From Rhodospirillales bacterium (lineage in GTDB: Bacteria; Pseudomonadota; Alphaproteobacteria; Acetobacterales; Acetobacteraceae), in NCBI GenBank assembly GCA_017304945.1, contig JAFKLG010000073.1:1-64000 (forward strand): a stretch of DNA of 64,000 nucleotides, given 5' to 3'. The notes under the pieces were generated by a model. It did no database searches. It was not told where the DNA came from and saw only the letters and a list, made by a program, of their open reading frames with translations. The first letter of the stretch is position 1. Every line of letters starts with the position of its first letter. Made by a program: the position numbers and the translations under genes. Positions 23,888 through 32,856 of the stretch are shown here, piece by piece.

Positions 23888-25041
23888 CGGAGTTCCGCGC
23901 GCAAACCGTCCCGCAGCCGCTGCATGGCGCGCTCCATCAAAGCGGGGGATTGAGCGAAGCAGACGCGCAGGCTGCCCTCGCCCGAGGCGCCGAACGCGAC
24001 ACCCGGCGCGACCGCGACGCCGTGTTTCGCCACCAGCTTGAGCGCGAGATCGAGGCTGTCGGTCAGCCCCTCGACGCCCAGGAAGGCGTAGAACGCACCG
24101 CGCGGTGCGGTGTAGCGCACGCCGTTCAGCCCCTCGAGCGCGTCTGAGGCCAAGGCGCGGCCGGTGGCGCAGTGGGCGCGGAAGCGCTCGACCACCCCGG
24201 TGTCGCCGACCGCGGCGAGGCCCGCGCGCTGGACGAAGGGGGCGACGCCGGAATGCACGACCTCCACCAGGTCGGCGATGATCTCGCGCGTGCCCTCCGG
24301 CACCACGAGCCAGCCCAGGCGCCAGCCGGTCATGACCCAGGTCTTGGAGAAGGAGTTGCAGACGATCACCCGGTCGTCCGGCTCCGCGAGGTCGAGCAGG
24401 GAGGGCGCGGCGACGGATCCGTCATAGACCAGACGGGAATACACCTCGTCCGAGATCAGCCAGACGTTGCGGCGGCGGGCGATCTCCAATATCGCCTGCA
24501 GCTCCTCGCGGGAGGCGGTCCACCCGGTCGGGTTGTTGGGCGAGTTCAGCACGAAGGCGCGCGCGCCGGCGAGCATCGCGTCGAGCCGCTCGAGGTCGAG
24601 GCGGAAGCTGCCGTCCGGCTGCGGCGTGAGGTCGAGTTCCTCCACCACGGCGCCGCGCAGGCGGGCGGCGTTGCCGACATTGGGCCAGGCCGGCCCGTGC
24701 AGCACGACGCGGTCGCCGGCCCGCACCGTGGCGGCGAGGGCGATCGAGATCGCGGCCATGCCCGAGGCGGCGAGCTGGATGCGGCTCTCGGTCACCGGAC
24801 GGGCGTGCAGGCCGGTGAGGTAGTCGGCGAGCGCCTGGCGCAGCGCGGGCAGGCCGCGCACGTCGGGATAGCGCGTCTCGCCGGCCTCCAGCGCCGCGAT
24901 CGCCGCCTGCCGCGCGACCTCGGGGCTGGGCTGGTCCGACTCGCCGAAGCAGAGGAAGTCGACATCGGGCGTCGCGAAGGCGAGCCGCGCCACCTCCACG
25001 ATGCGGGAGCCGGGGATGCGGACGATGTCCAGCGTGGTCAT
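23884..25041 (-). CDS. PLP-dependent aminotransferase, class I/II
   Basis: A 385-residue fold-type I aminotransferase. Motifs present: LAASGMAAISIAL, NSPNNPTGWTAS, ISDEVYSRLVYDG, and SFSKTW with the PLP-binding Lys233, then GWRLGW and a C-terminal LRVCFAQS with the substrate-carboxylate Arg. It resembles aspartate/aromatic-type transaminases of subgroup I-gamma; the amino donor is not deducible. The ATG at 25041 is used. The frame is open to 25587, but the extension translates repeat tract B and must not be counted. First gene of the operon with the Zn-ribbon protein and asparaginase. Confidence 0.92.
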   Translation of the reverse strand: MTTLDIVRIPGSRIVEVARLAFATPDVDFLCFGESDQPSPEVARQAAIAALEAGETRYPDVRGLPALRQALADYLTGLHARPVTESRIQLAASGMAAISIALAATVRAGDRVVLHGPAWPNVGNAARLRGAVVEELDLTPQPDGSFRLDLERLDAMLAGARAFVLNSPNNPTGWTASREELQAILEIARRRNVWLISDEVYSRLVYDGSVAAPSLLDLAEPDDRVIVCNSFSKTWVMTGWRLGWLVVPEGTREIIADLVEVVHSGVAPFVQRAGLAAVGDTGVVERFRAHCATGRALASDALEGLNGVRYTAPRGAFYAFLGVEGLTDSLDLALKLVAKHGVAVAPGVAFGASGEGSLRVCFAQSPALMERAMQRLRDGLRAELR

Positions 25042-25757
25042 GCGATCGCCTCGTGCAGCGGGGTCGGCTGGGGCGGCCCAGCCTGTGACGGCCCTGAGTA
25101 CGAGCGGCGGCGGTCCGGGGCAATGCGGATTCGGGCGTTGCTGGGGTGCGGGGCTGTGGGCCCCACCGTCGTGGCGGGGCTCGATCCGGCGTGCCTCGCG
25201 GCAGGGTGCGGGTGGGGGTGGGCGGGTCGAGCCCGGCCATGACGGAGGAGGGGCCGAGAGGCGACCCGGGCGGGCAAGGGCCAGACCCCCATCATGGCCG
25301 GCCATCGAGCCGGCCATCCCCGCCGGCATACTCTGCCATGAAGGATGACGCTTCTCCAGCGGCAGGGTGCGGGTGGGGGTGGCCGGGTCGAGCCCGGCCA
25401 TGACGGAGGAAGGGAGCCCGGCCATCACGGAGGAGGGACCGAGAGGCGACCCGGGCGGGGCAAGGGCCAGACACCCCGTCATGGCCGGCCATCGAGCCGG
25501 CCATCCCCGCCGGCATACTCTGCCATGAAGGATGACTCTCCTCACCGGCACCCTGCCGATGGGGGTGGCCGGGTCAAGCCCTGCCATGACGGAGGGGAGA
25601 GTGCGGTCGTCCCCCGCGGCACTTTGCCGACGGGGGTGGCCGGGTCGAGCCCGGCCATGACGGAAGAGGGGGGCGGCCCTGACGGGGGAAGGGGAGCCCG
25701 CGCGGCCCCTCGAGAAGCGCCGCTGGGTCCCTACAGCACGCGGGAGCGGCTGGCTTG
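25042..25757. repeat. GC-rich repeat tract B between aminotransferase and ABC transporter genes
   Basis: No gene is supported here. A unit of about 185 bp starting at CCGAGAGGCGACCCGGGCGG occurs at about 25254 and again at about 25439, each with the 9-bp palindrome ATGGCCGGC/GCCGGCCAT (25294-25317 and 25481-25504) and the phrase CGGCATACTCTGCCATGAAG. Degenerate partial copies fill up to about 25670. Units are shared with tract A. The promoter of the aminotransferase operon must lie in or just before this tract. Confidence 0.8.
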
Positions 25758-25772
25758 CTACAGCACGCGGGA
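25731..25772. repeat. 15-bp direct repeat spanning the 3' end of the ABC ATPase gene
   Basis: CTACAGCACGCGGGA occurs at 25731-25745 and 25758-25772. The second copy contains the stop codon and last codons of the minus-strand ATPase gene, so the gene end has been duplicated beyond the gene, next to repeat tract B. Confidence 0.8.
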
Positions 25773-26522
25773 CAGGAACTCGCGCGTGCGTGGCTCCCGC
25801 GGGTTGGCCAGCACGGTGCGCGGCTCGCCCCGCTCCACGATCTGTCCGTCCGCCATGAACACGAGATCGTCACCCACCTCGCGCGCGAAGGCGAGCTCGT
25901 GGGTGACCACCATCATCGTCATCCCGCTCGCGGCGAGGTCGCGCATGACGGCCAGCACCTCGCCCACCAATTCGGGATCCAGCGCGGAGGTCGGCTCGTC
26001 GAACAGCATCAGTTGCGGTTCCATCGCGAGCGCGCGGGCGATGGCGACGCGCTGCTGCTGGCCGCCGGAGAGCTGGGAGGGAAACGCGGCGGCCTTGTCG
26101 GCCAGCCCGACGCGCTCCAGCAGCTCGCGGGCCTTGGCGCGGGCCTGAGCCGCGGGCTGGCGCTTCACCCGGATCGGCGCCGCGGTGACGTTCTGCAGCA
26201 CCGTCATGTGCGGGAACAGGTTGAAGTGCTGGAACACCATGCCGATCCGCGCGCGCATGCCAGCGACCTTGCGTTCGGGAAGTTCGTAGAGCTTGCCGGC
26301 ATGCTCGCGATAGCCGACCAGCTCGCCGCTCACCCACATCCGGCCGCCATCGATGCGCTCGAGATGGTTGATGCAGGACAGCAGCGTGCTCTTGCCCGAT
26401 CCGGACGGGCCGATGATGCACATCACCGACCCCGGCCGCACCTCCATGTCGATGCCGCACAGCACTTCCTTGGCGCCGAACCGCTTGCGCAGCCCCCGGA
26501 TGCGAACCATCGGCTCGGTCAT
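25758..26522 (-). CDS. Amino acid ABC transporter ATP-binding protein (GlnQ/HisP type)
   Basis: A 254-residue ABC ATPase: Walker [10 protein letters not shown] at 38-46, Q-loop [19 protein letters not shown], signature [15 protein letters not shown], Walker [14 protein letters not shown] and switch His in VVTHEL. The sequence is typical of polar amino-acid uptake systems. The ATG at 26522 overlaps the permease stop by 4 bp. It is the last gene of a four-gene operon led by an LLM monooxygenase, so it energises uptake of that enzyme's substrate or a related nitrogen or sulfur compound. Confidence 0.95.
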   Translation of the reverse strand: MTEPMVRIRGLRKRFGAKEVLCGIDMEVRPGSVMCIIGPSGSGKSTLLSCINHLERIDGGRMWVSGELVGYREHAGKLYELPERKVAGMRARIGMVFQHFNLFPHMTVLQNVTAAPIRVKRQPAAQARAKARELLERVGLADKAAAFPSQLSGGQQQRVAIARALAMEPQLMLFDEPTSALDPELVGEVLAVMRDLAASGMTMMVVTHELAFAREVGDDLVFMADGQIVERGEPRTVLANPREPRTREFLSRVL

Positions 26523-27394
26523 GCGCCGCGTCCATAATGCCGTTCCAGCCCGTGCTGCGCGACCGAGAGCACCGACACGATGATCAGGTACCAGAGCGAG
26601 GCGACGATCAGCAGCGGGATCGTCTCATAGGTGCGGGCGTAGATCAGTTGCGCGGTGTAGAGCAGGTCGGCCATCGCGATGACGCTGACCAGCGAGGTGC
26701 CCTTCACCATCGAGATCACCTCGTTGCCGACCGGCGGGATGATCACGCGCATCGCCTGCGGGAACACGATGCGGGTGAAGATCATCGCCGGCCCCATGCC
26801 GAGGGCCTTGGCGGCGCGGGTCTGGCCGGGTGCGACGGAGAGGATGCCGGCGCGGATCACCTCGGCCGTGTACGCGGCCTGCGCGAGCCCCAGTCCGGCA
26901 AGCGCGGCGGTGGTCGGCGTGATCACGGCGTTGGTGGACGCGCTGTACAGCACGCCGATGCCGGGCAGCGCCAGGACGATGCGCGGGTAGAGCGCGCCGA
27001 AATTGTACCAGAAGATCAGTTGCACCAGCACGGGCACGCTGCGGAAGAACCAGATGTAGAGCCAGCTCAGCACCGACAGCAGCCGATTGTCGGAGAGCCG
27101 CATCACCGCGAGCACCGTGCCGAGAACGAGGCCCAACGCCATCGCGGCGATCGTGAGTTCGAGCGTGCGGCCGAGCCCGGCGAGGATCTGCGGGTCGAAC
27201 AGGTATTGCGCGACGACTGGCCACTGGAACGCCGGATTGGTGGCGACGCTCCAGGCAACGCCGGCCGCGATCAGCACGACGACGACGCTCGCCGCCCAGG
27301 TCCAGGGATGGCGCAGCGGAACGACCTGCATCGGCGCGTCCGATGCAGGGTCCAGCAGCGTCGACGCAACCGGGTCCGGGACGCTCGACCTCAT
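26519..27394 (-). CDS. Amino acid ABC transporter permease (HisM/GlnP type)
   Basis: A 291-residue inner membrane permease of the polar amino-acid (PAAT) class with about five or six membrane segments. The first helix is at about 28-46, the core begins at [20 protein letters not shown], and the EAA loop is [20 protein letters not shown]. The ATG at 27394 overlaps the binding-protein stop by 4 bp and gives a typical cytoplasmic N terminus with a variable leader of about 25 residues. A single permease gene implies a homodimer. Confidence 0.93.
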   Translation of the reverse strand: MRSSVPDPVASTLLDPASDAPMQVVPLRHPWTWAASVVVVLIAAGVAWSVATNPAFQWPVVAQYLFDPQILAGLGRTLELTIAAMALGLVLGTVLAVMRLSDNRLLSVLSWLYIWFFRSVPVLVQLIFWYNFGALYPRIVLALPGIGVLYSASTNAVITPTTAALAGLGLAQAAYTAEVIRAGILSVAPGQTRAAKALGMGPAMIFTRIVFPQAMRVIIPPVGNEVISMVKGTSLVSVIAMADLLYTAQLIYARTYETIPLLIVASLWYLIIVSVLSVAQHGLERHYGRGA

Positions 27395-28287
27395 TTCTCG
27401 ACGGTGGTCGGGTTCAGCGGCGCCTGCTTGATCGCGCCGTCGCCCAAGCCCCATTTGGTGACGATCTTGCCGTAGGTGCCGTTGTCGATCAGGTGCTGGA
27501 TCGCCGCCTGCAGCGGCGCCGCCATCTCCGATCCCTTCGGCAAGGCGACGCCGATATAGGAGGTGTCGGTGTAGCTGCCGACGACCTTCGTGCGGCCCTT
27601 GGTCTGCGCGACGAAGTAGCTGACCGCGGTGGAGCCCAGCCAGAACAGGTCGGCGCGCCGGCTCATCATCGCCTCGGCCGCGCCGTTGCCGTCATTGAAG
27701 GCGAGCGCGTTGATCGGCTTCTTCCCGGCGGCGGCGCATTTCGGCTGGTGCTCCTCGGCGAACACCATCTCGCGCGAGCCGCGGGTGGTCGCGACGGTGA
27801 GGCCGCACAAATCGTCGAGGCTCTTCACCGTGATCGTGCTGTCGGCGTGGGTGGCGAAGAGTTCGTTGCCGAGGAGCGTGCCGATCATGTCGACCACCTT
27901 CTCCCGCACGACGGTCACGCCCATCTGGCCGACCGCCGCATCGAACCGCTTCGCCTGCAGGCCGGGGATCAGCGTGTCGAAGGTGGTGGGACGCAGCTCC
28001 AGCGGCAGGCCGAGGGATTGCGTTGCCGCGCGCATGATGTCGATTTCCCAGCCGACGATCTCGCCCTTGTCGTTGCGGAAGTCATCGGGCGGCGAGCCGA
28101 GGGCGACGGCGAGCGTGAAGGGCTTTCCCTTCATGTCGGCCGGAACCTGCTTCACCAGCGCCGGGTCGGCCTGCTGCGTCAGCGCGGGATCGGCGCCGGC
28201 CTGGCTGGCGGTGTCCTGGGCGTGGCCGAGGCGCACGGCACCGACCAGCAGGACGGCGGACAGCAGCAGGCGAAGCGTCATCTTCAT
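27391..28287 (-). CDS. ABC transporter substrate-binding protein, polar amino-acid type (SBP_bac_3)
   Basis: A 298-residue periplasmic binding protein with a Sec signal peptide (hydrophobic core about residues 5-18, cleavage after GHA near 22). The mature protein has the family pattern FTLAVALGSPPDDFRNDKGEIVGWEIDIMR, then FDAAVGQMGVTVVREKVVDM, and a second-lobe TVATTRGS. The mature N terminus is preceded by a Gln/Ala/Asp-rich stretch. Its ATG at 28287 overlaps the LLM gene stop by 4 bp. The ligand is probably small and amino-acid-like but cannot be named. Confidence 0.93.
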   Translation of the reverse strand: MKMTLRLLLSAVLLVGAVRLGHAQDTASQAGADPALTQQADPALVKQVPADMKGKPFTLAVALGSPPDDFRNDKGEIVGWEIDIMRAATQSLGLPLELRPTTFDTLIPGLQAKRFDAAVGQMGVTVVREKVVDMIGTLLGNELFATHADSTITVKSLDDLCGLTVATTRGSREMVFAEEHQPKCAAAGKKPINALAFNDGNGAAEAMMSRRADLFWLGSTAVSYFVAQTKGRTKVVGSYTDTSYIGVALPKGSEMAAPLQAAIQHLIDNGTYGKIVTKWGLGDGAIKQAPLNPTTVEK

Positions 28288-29672
28288 GAGCGAGGATTCC
28301 CGATGAATGAGCCATTTTCCCGGGCATGTGCGCCCCGGCTGTGGAAACTGGGACGCGCGAGGCCGAGGCTGCCGCGCAATGTCCCGTCACCGCCATATTC
28401 CGTTTGAAACAACCCGCGCCGCTGCAGTTCGGGCACCAGCGTGTCCAGGCATTGCAGCGCCGGGCCGGGCATGTAGGGCGGGATCAGGTTCCAGCCATCG
28501 CAGCCGCGGCCTTCGAACCAGTCCTGCATCACGTCGGCGGCTTCGGCGGCGGTGCCGACGAACACGTAGTGGCCGGAGGCGCCGGCCTGGGTCTGGTACA
28601 GCTTGCGGATGGTCATGCCGGGTTCCTGGCTGAGCGCGACGAGCTTGTCGTAGGCGCTCTTGACCGCGTTGCTGGTGGGCAGCGGCGGCGGCAGCGGTCC
28701 GTCGAGGTCATGGTCGGAGAGATCGCCGAACACTTCGGCGAGCATGGGCAGACCGACCCGCGGATGCACCATGTCCTGCATCCGCGCGAAGATGTCCTCG
28801 GCTTCGGCGCGGGTGCGACCGAGCACCGGGAGGATGCCGGGCATGACGAGCATGGAGTTTGGGTCGCGGCCGGCCTTGGCGCCGTGTTCCTTCACGCTGC
28901 GATAGAACTCCGCAGCCTCGGCCTTGGTCTTTTGCTGAGTGTAGATCAGGTCGGCGATGCGGGCGCCGAGATCCTGGCCGGGGCCGGACGAGCCGGCCTG
29001 GGCGATCACGGGATAGCCCTGGATCGGGCGGCCGACGTTCAGCGGCCCCTTCACCTTCAGCAGCTCGCCGCGATGATTCAGCGTGTGCAGCTTGGCGGGA
29101 TCGAAGTAGCGCCCGCTCTGCTTGTCGCGGATGAAGGCGTCGTCTTCCCAACTGTCCCACAGGCCGAAGACGACGTCGACGAACTCCTCGGCGCGGCGAT
29201 AGCGCTGGCCATGCTCCACATGCGCGTCGAGGCCGAAGTTGAAGGCTTCCTGCTCGCTCCACGACGTCACCACGTTCCAGGCAACGCGGCCTTGGGTGAC
29301 GTAGTCGAGCGACGCGAATTTCCGCGCCACGTGATACGGCTCGTTGTAGGTGGTGGAGGCGCTGGCGACGAAGCCGAGGTGGTCGGTCACCGCGGCCAGC
29401 GCGCCGATCACGGTCAGCGGCTCGAACACGTCGATGCGCGGATTGAACGAGAGTTCGTCGTCGTCCTTGGCGGAATGACGCACCGCGATCCCGTCCGCCC
29501 AGAACATGAAGTGGATGCGGGCGCGTTCGGCGGCGCGTGCGATCTCCTTCCACAGGCGGATGTCCATCGCGGCATCGGCCTGCGCATCCGGCATTCGCCA
29601 GCCTGCGACGTGCGCACCGTTTGCAACGATGTTGAGCCCCAGCTTCATGCGGCGGGGCGAGTCGGTCTGCAT
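28284..29672 (-). CDS. LLM-class monooxygenase, NtaA/SnaA/DszA family
   Basis: A 462-residue flavin-dependent monooxygenase of the NtaA/SnaA/DszA/SoxA branch, which oxidises nitrilotriacetate, pristinamycin, dibenzothiophene sulfone and similar substrates with FMNH2 from a separate reductase. Typical stretches are MKLGLNIVANGAHVAGWR, FMFWADG, SASTTYNEPYHVARKFASLD, GRVAWNVVTSW and a GYPVIAQAGSSGPGQ phosphate loop. Start MQTDSP at 29672 has a GAGG eight bases upstream; MKLG eight codons later is the alternative. The next three genes encode an importer and all overlap by 4 bp. No flavin reductase is present in the operon. Confidence 0.93.
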   Translation of the reverse strand: MQTDSPRRMKLGLNIVANGAHVAGWRMPDAQADAAMDIRLWKEIARAAERARIHFMFWADGIAVRHSAKDDDELSFNPRIDVFEPLTVIGALAAVTDHLGFVASASTTYNEPYHVARKFASLDYVTQGRVAWNVVTSWSEQEAFNFGLDAHVEHGQRYRRAEEFVDVVFGLWDSWEDDAFIRDKQSGRYFDPAKLHTLNHRGELLKVKGPLNVGRPIQGYPVIAQAGSSGPGQDLGARIADLIYTQQKTKAEAAEFYRSVKEHGAKAGRDPNSMLVMPGILPVLGRTRAEAEDIFARMQDMVHPRVGLPMLAEVFGDLSDHDLDGPLPPPLPTSNAVKSAYDKLVALSQEPGMTIRKLYQTQAGASGHYVFVGTAAEAADVMQDWFEGRGCDGWNLIPPYMPGPALQCLDTLVPELQRRGLFQTEYGGDGTLRGSLGLARPSFHSRGAHARENGSFIGNPRS

Positions 29673-30252
29673 GCGTGAAACCTCGAGAGATACCGGTTCA
29701 TAAGCGAGGCGTGCGGCCGTTCGACGCGGCTGTCACGCGATCGGGCGCAGGATGTGCTGCACCCGGCTCCTCCCGGAGACCATCTTTCGTGGGCGGCATG
29801 CGGCGGGGAAGGGCGGGATCCGGGGGAAGACGAAGGCAAGCAGGCAACCGGACTCTCCGATCCAGTTCCGGCGCGTGCGCCCGCGCGCGGATTCCGTCGC
29901 ACGTGGCGACGACGCCCGAAACACCAGACTCTCCACCGAAACGTCTTCCTCGCGCGTGACCACGCGAATTTGTCGGTAGGGAAGCCGAACGCCGAAATGC
30001 CGTCAACCGCGTTCAGGGCGATCCGGCGGTCATCGCGCGTGATTGCTGCGTGGGGCGGGGAAATCCGCGCCGCACCTGATGCACCAGGTGCGGATCGTCG
30101 CGGATCTCAGGCGAGGGGGCGTTGATGGGACACGCCCATTCTCGTCGCGTGCACTACCGGCGCCGATCGCACCGGCATTCATCTCGCCGGGCGCACCGGC
30201 TCGCTGCGTCGTCGGTGCGCGGGTCCGGCACCCAGGTCCCGCGCCAGCCGTC
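29673..30252. other. 580-bp intergenic region upstream of the LLM-ABC operon
   Basis: No supported gene. It must hold the promoter for the minus-strand LLM-ABC operon (near 29673-29760) and the 3' end of the amidohydrolase operon. A 9-bp inverted repeat is at 30070-30093. The short frames in it have no codon pattern or similarity that I recognise. Confidence 0.6.
30070..30093. promoter_or_regulatory. 9-bp inverted repeat, possible operator or terminator
   Basis: CCGCACCTG (30070-30078), spacer ATGCAC, CAGGTGCGG (30085-30093): perfect arms. It lies about 160 bp past the end of the minus-strand amidohydrolase operon and about 400 bp upstream of the LLM-ABC operon start. It could be a regulator site or a hairpin; no T tract follows on the minus strand. 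Confidence 0.35.
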
Positions 30253-31359
30253 TCAGCTCACGCCGAACACGCCCCGGGCGTTGTCGCGGAACACCATGCG
30301 GCGCTGCTCTTCCGTCATCTTCATCGGCAGCGCGTAGGCCGGGTCGTCGAAATCCCAGTGCGGGTAGTCGGTGGCGAACAGGATCCGATCCCAGCCCATC
30401 CAGTCGAACACCTCGGCGAGCTGGCTGCGCGGCTCCGGTTCCTCGATCGGCTGGGTGGTGAACCACACATGCTGCTTCAGGTATTCGGAGGGCAGGCGCT
30501 TCAGATGCGGCAGCTCCTGCTTCAGCTTCCGCCACTGCGCGTCCATGCGCCAGGCGAGGGACGGAGCCCAGGCCAGGCCGCCCTCGATCAGCACCACCTT
30601 CAGCTTCGGGAAGCGCTCGAACACGCCTTCCAGGATGAAGCTGGCGGTGACCGCCTGCTGCGCCTGGGCGTGCCCGACCATCTCCTCGATGTAGTAGGAC
30701 GGCCAGCCGCCGGCCGAGATCGGTGTGCCGCCATAGCCGAAGGCGTGGATGCCGATCGGCAGGCCCGCCGCCTCGGCCGCCTCGTAGATCGGCCAGTACT
30801 GGCGCTGACCGAGCGGAGCGGCGGTGCGGGACAGCAGCAGCACCTGGGCGAAGCGCTTGTCGTCGGCGTAGCGCGCGATCTCCTGCGCGGAGGCGGCGGC
30901 GTCCTCATACGGCACCACCACGGAGCCGCGCAGGCGGGCGTCCTTCGACAGCCACTCCTCGATCTGCCACTCGTTCGCGGCATGCGTGACGACCGCGGAG
31001 AGGTCCGGGTTGGCCGCCCCCTGGCCGACGCCGAGCGGATTGAGGATGCCGAGGGTGACGTTGTTGGGGTCGAGGTGCTGGGCGGCCATGAAGCCGAGGT
31101 CGCTGCCGGGTCCCCCGCCGCCCGGCGGCCAGGCGTCGCGGCGCGAGGCCTGCGGCTGCGCCTTCGGGTAGGCGGGTCCCTTCTCCCAGGGCTGGCGATG
31201 CAGCATGCCGAAGGCGGCGATGTGCTCCTGCCAGGCTTTCGGGATCCAGGGCAGCAGCGCCTTCATGCTGGCGCGCGGATGGATGTCGCAGTCGGAAATC
31301 GCCAGCTTCGAGGCGGCCACCGGCGCGATGCCGGATCGATTCAGGACGTCCACGTTCAT
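30253..31359 (-). CDS. Amidohydrolase family protein (Amidohydro_2, ACMSD/LigW-like)
   Basis: A 368-residue metal-dependent TIM-barrel hydrolase/decarboxylase-type protein. The N-terminal metal motif is DCDIHP (a D-x-H variant of H-x-H), followed by GLPIGIHAFG with a metal His, LKVVLIEGGLAWAPSLAWRMD, and FATDYPHWDFD with the late metal Asp. These are hallmarks of the ACMSD/amidohydrolase-2 group, which performs non-oxidative decarboxylation or hydrolysis. The ATG at 31359 has AGGGAGA eight bases upstream and overlaps the stop of the next amidohydrolase gene by 4 bp. Third gene of the Rieske-amidohydrolase operon. Confidence 0.9.
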   Translation of the reverse strand: MNVDVLNRSGIAPVAASKLAISDCDIHPRASMKALLPWIPKAWQEHIAAFGMLHRQPWEKGPAYPKAQPQASRRDAWPPGGGGPGSDLGFMAAQHLDPNNVTLGILNPLGVGQGAANPDLSAVVTHAANEWQIEEWLSKDARLRGSVVVPYEDAAASAQEIARYADDKRFAQVLLLSRTAAPLGQRQYWPIYEAAEAAGLPIGIHAFGYGGTPISAGGWPSYYIEEMVGHAQAQQAVTASFILEGVFERFPKLKVVLIEGGLAWAPSLAWRMDAQWRKLKQELPHLKRLPSEYLKQHVWFTTQPIEEPEPRSQLAEVFDWMGWDRILFATDYPHWDFDDPAYALPMKMTEEQRRMVFRDNARGVFGVS

Positions 31360-32411
31360 GACACGGTCTCCCTGAGACGAGCATAGGTCCTGAGCGGATT
31401 GTCCGCCATGATCTTCTGCCGGAGCGAGGGCGACAGGCCCTCGGGCCAGGCAGACTGCCCGTCGAATTGCCAGTGCGGGTAGTCGGTCGAGAACAGCAGC
31501 ATCTCCTCCGACCCCAGATGTTCCATCAGGCGAGTAACGCTGGCGGCATCGGGTGGTGCGTCGAATGGCTGCAATGTCAGCCGCACACGGTCCCGCACGA
31601 TGCTGGCGGGCGGGTCGCTGACCCAGGGAATCTCGGCGCGGGTTCCCTTCCAGAACTTGCTGAACCGCCACAGATAGGCCGGCAGCCAGCTCACGCCGGA
31701 TTCCATCAGCACCACGGTCAGGTTCGGAAACTTGGCGAACACGCCTTCGGCCAGCAGGCTGCCCAACTGGGACTGGAAGGCGGTCGCCTGGGCGACGTAG
31801 TCCTCGGTGTAGGTGCTGGTCCAGCCAACCGGGGTCATGCCGCTGCGATGCATGCTGCCGGCGTGGATCCCGACGGGCAGCCCATGACGTTCCGCGGCCG
31901 CATAGATCGGCCAGGTCTGCCGGCGGCCCAGCGGCAGCTCCGATCCCACCAGCAGCAGCACCTGCACGAAGCGGTGATCGCCGGCCCAGTGCTCGATCTC
32001 ATCCACCGCCCGCTCCGCATTGATCTGCGGCACGATGATGGAGGCGCGCAGCCGCGGATCGCGGTCGAGGAATTCCCGCGCCGTCCAGGTGTTGAGAGCG
32101 CGGGCGAAGGCGGCGCTCATGTCCTCGCTGAACAGCGCCTGCACGCCGTAGAGCGGGCTGCAGATCGCGAGGTCGGTGCCGAACGGGTCGAGCGCCTGGG
32201 CGCCCAGCGCCGCCGCCGTGGTGCCGGCCTTGCCCGAGGCGTCGCGCCAGTCGGCGCGCGAGGAGAGCGGGTTGGTGGTCGGGTAACTGACGGTCGCCAG
32301 CTCCTCGATCCCGCGCCGGACCGCGTTGTCGCGCCAGACCTCGTCCATGTAGGGCAGCAGCGCCTGCAGCGACGGGACGGTCGGGTGGACGTCGCAGTCG
32401 ATCCGGGTCAT
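31356..32411 (-). CDS. Amidohydrolase family protein (paralogue of the neighbouring gene)
   Basis: A 351-residue paralogue of the adjacent amidohydrolase with the same plan: DCDVHP at residues 5-10, GLPVGIHAGS, LTVVLMESGVSWLPAYLWRF and FSTDYPHWQFD. The two proteins probably act together, as a heteromer or on successive substrates. The ATG at 32411 overlaps the Rieske gene stop by 4 bp, and its own stop overlaps the next start by 4 bp. Pairs of these proteins beside a Rieske ferredoxin occur in ring-cleavage or hydroxylation clusters, but the substrate is unknown. Confidence 0.9.
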   Translation of the reverse strand: MTRIDCDVHPTVPSLQALLPYMDEVWRDNAVRRGIEELATVSYPTTNPLSSRADWRDASGKAGTTAAALGAQALDPFGTDLAICSPLYGVQALFSEDMSAAFARALNTWTAREFLDRDPRLRASIIVPQINAERAVDEIEHWAGDHRFVQVLLLVGSELPLGRRQTWPIYAAAERHGLPVGIHAGSMHRSGMTPVGWTSTYTEDYVAQATAFQSQLGSLLAEGVFAKFPNLTVVLMESGVSWLPAYLWRFSKFWKGTRAEIPWVSDPPASIVRDRVRLTLQPFDAPPDAASVTRLMEHLGSEEMLLFSTDYPHWQFDGQSAWPEGLSPSLRQKIMADNPLRTYARLRETVS

Positions 32412-32731
32412 GCGGGCAACCGGACCAGCAGGTCCTCGCCCTCGACCTTCAGCTCGAACACCTGCAGGTCCACGTCGGCCGGCGCGCACATGGCCTTGCC
32501 GGTGCGCACGTCGAACTGGGCGGCGTGCAGCGGGCACTCGATGCAGCCATTCTCCAGCCAGCCTTCGGACAGCAGCGCGTATTCATGCGTGCAGACATTG
32601 TCGGTGGCGTGGAATTCGCCGCCTGGCAGGTGATAGAGCGCGATGTCCCGCTCCCCGACACGAACGCCCAGCACGGCGCCCTCCGCGACCTCTGCCTTGG
32701 AGGCCACCCGCACCCACGCGCCATCTGCCAT
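32408..32731 (-). CDS. Rieske [2Fe-2S] ferredoxin
   Basis: A 107-residue NirD/BphF-type Rieske ferredoxin. The cluster ligands are CTHEYA (C-x-H) near residues 46-48 and CPLHAA (C-x-x-H) near 65-68, spaced as in the family. It should carry electrons to an oxygenase. The ATG at 32731 begins MADGAWVRVA, the usual N terminus. It is the first gene of a three-gene operon with the two amidohydrolases; no oxygenase alpha subunit is in the operon, so its partner is elsewhere. Divergent from YhaO. Confidence 0.92.
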   Translation of the reverse strand: MADGAWVRVASKAEVAEGAVLGVRVGERDIALYHLPGGEFHATDNVCTHEYALLSEGWLENGCIECPLHAAQFDVRTGKAMCAPADVDLQVFELKVEGEDLLVRLPA

Positions 32732-32856
32732 TGCCGTCTCCTGCCGGTTCTTCCGTGAAGCATGCCAGGACCGGCGGGCGCGGCCAACCCGCGCGGCCTG
32801 CGCGGATGGAGCGCTTCCGCTCGACGTGACTCGGCGTCCGGCCATAGTTTCGGCAG

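Noticed and set aside
25042..25587. N-terminal extension of the aminotransferase
   Set aside because: The frame is open but translates repeat tract B; the family N terminus starts at 25041.
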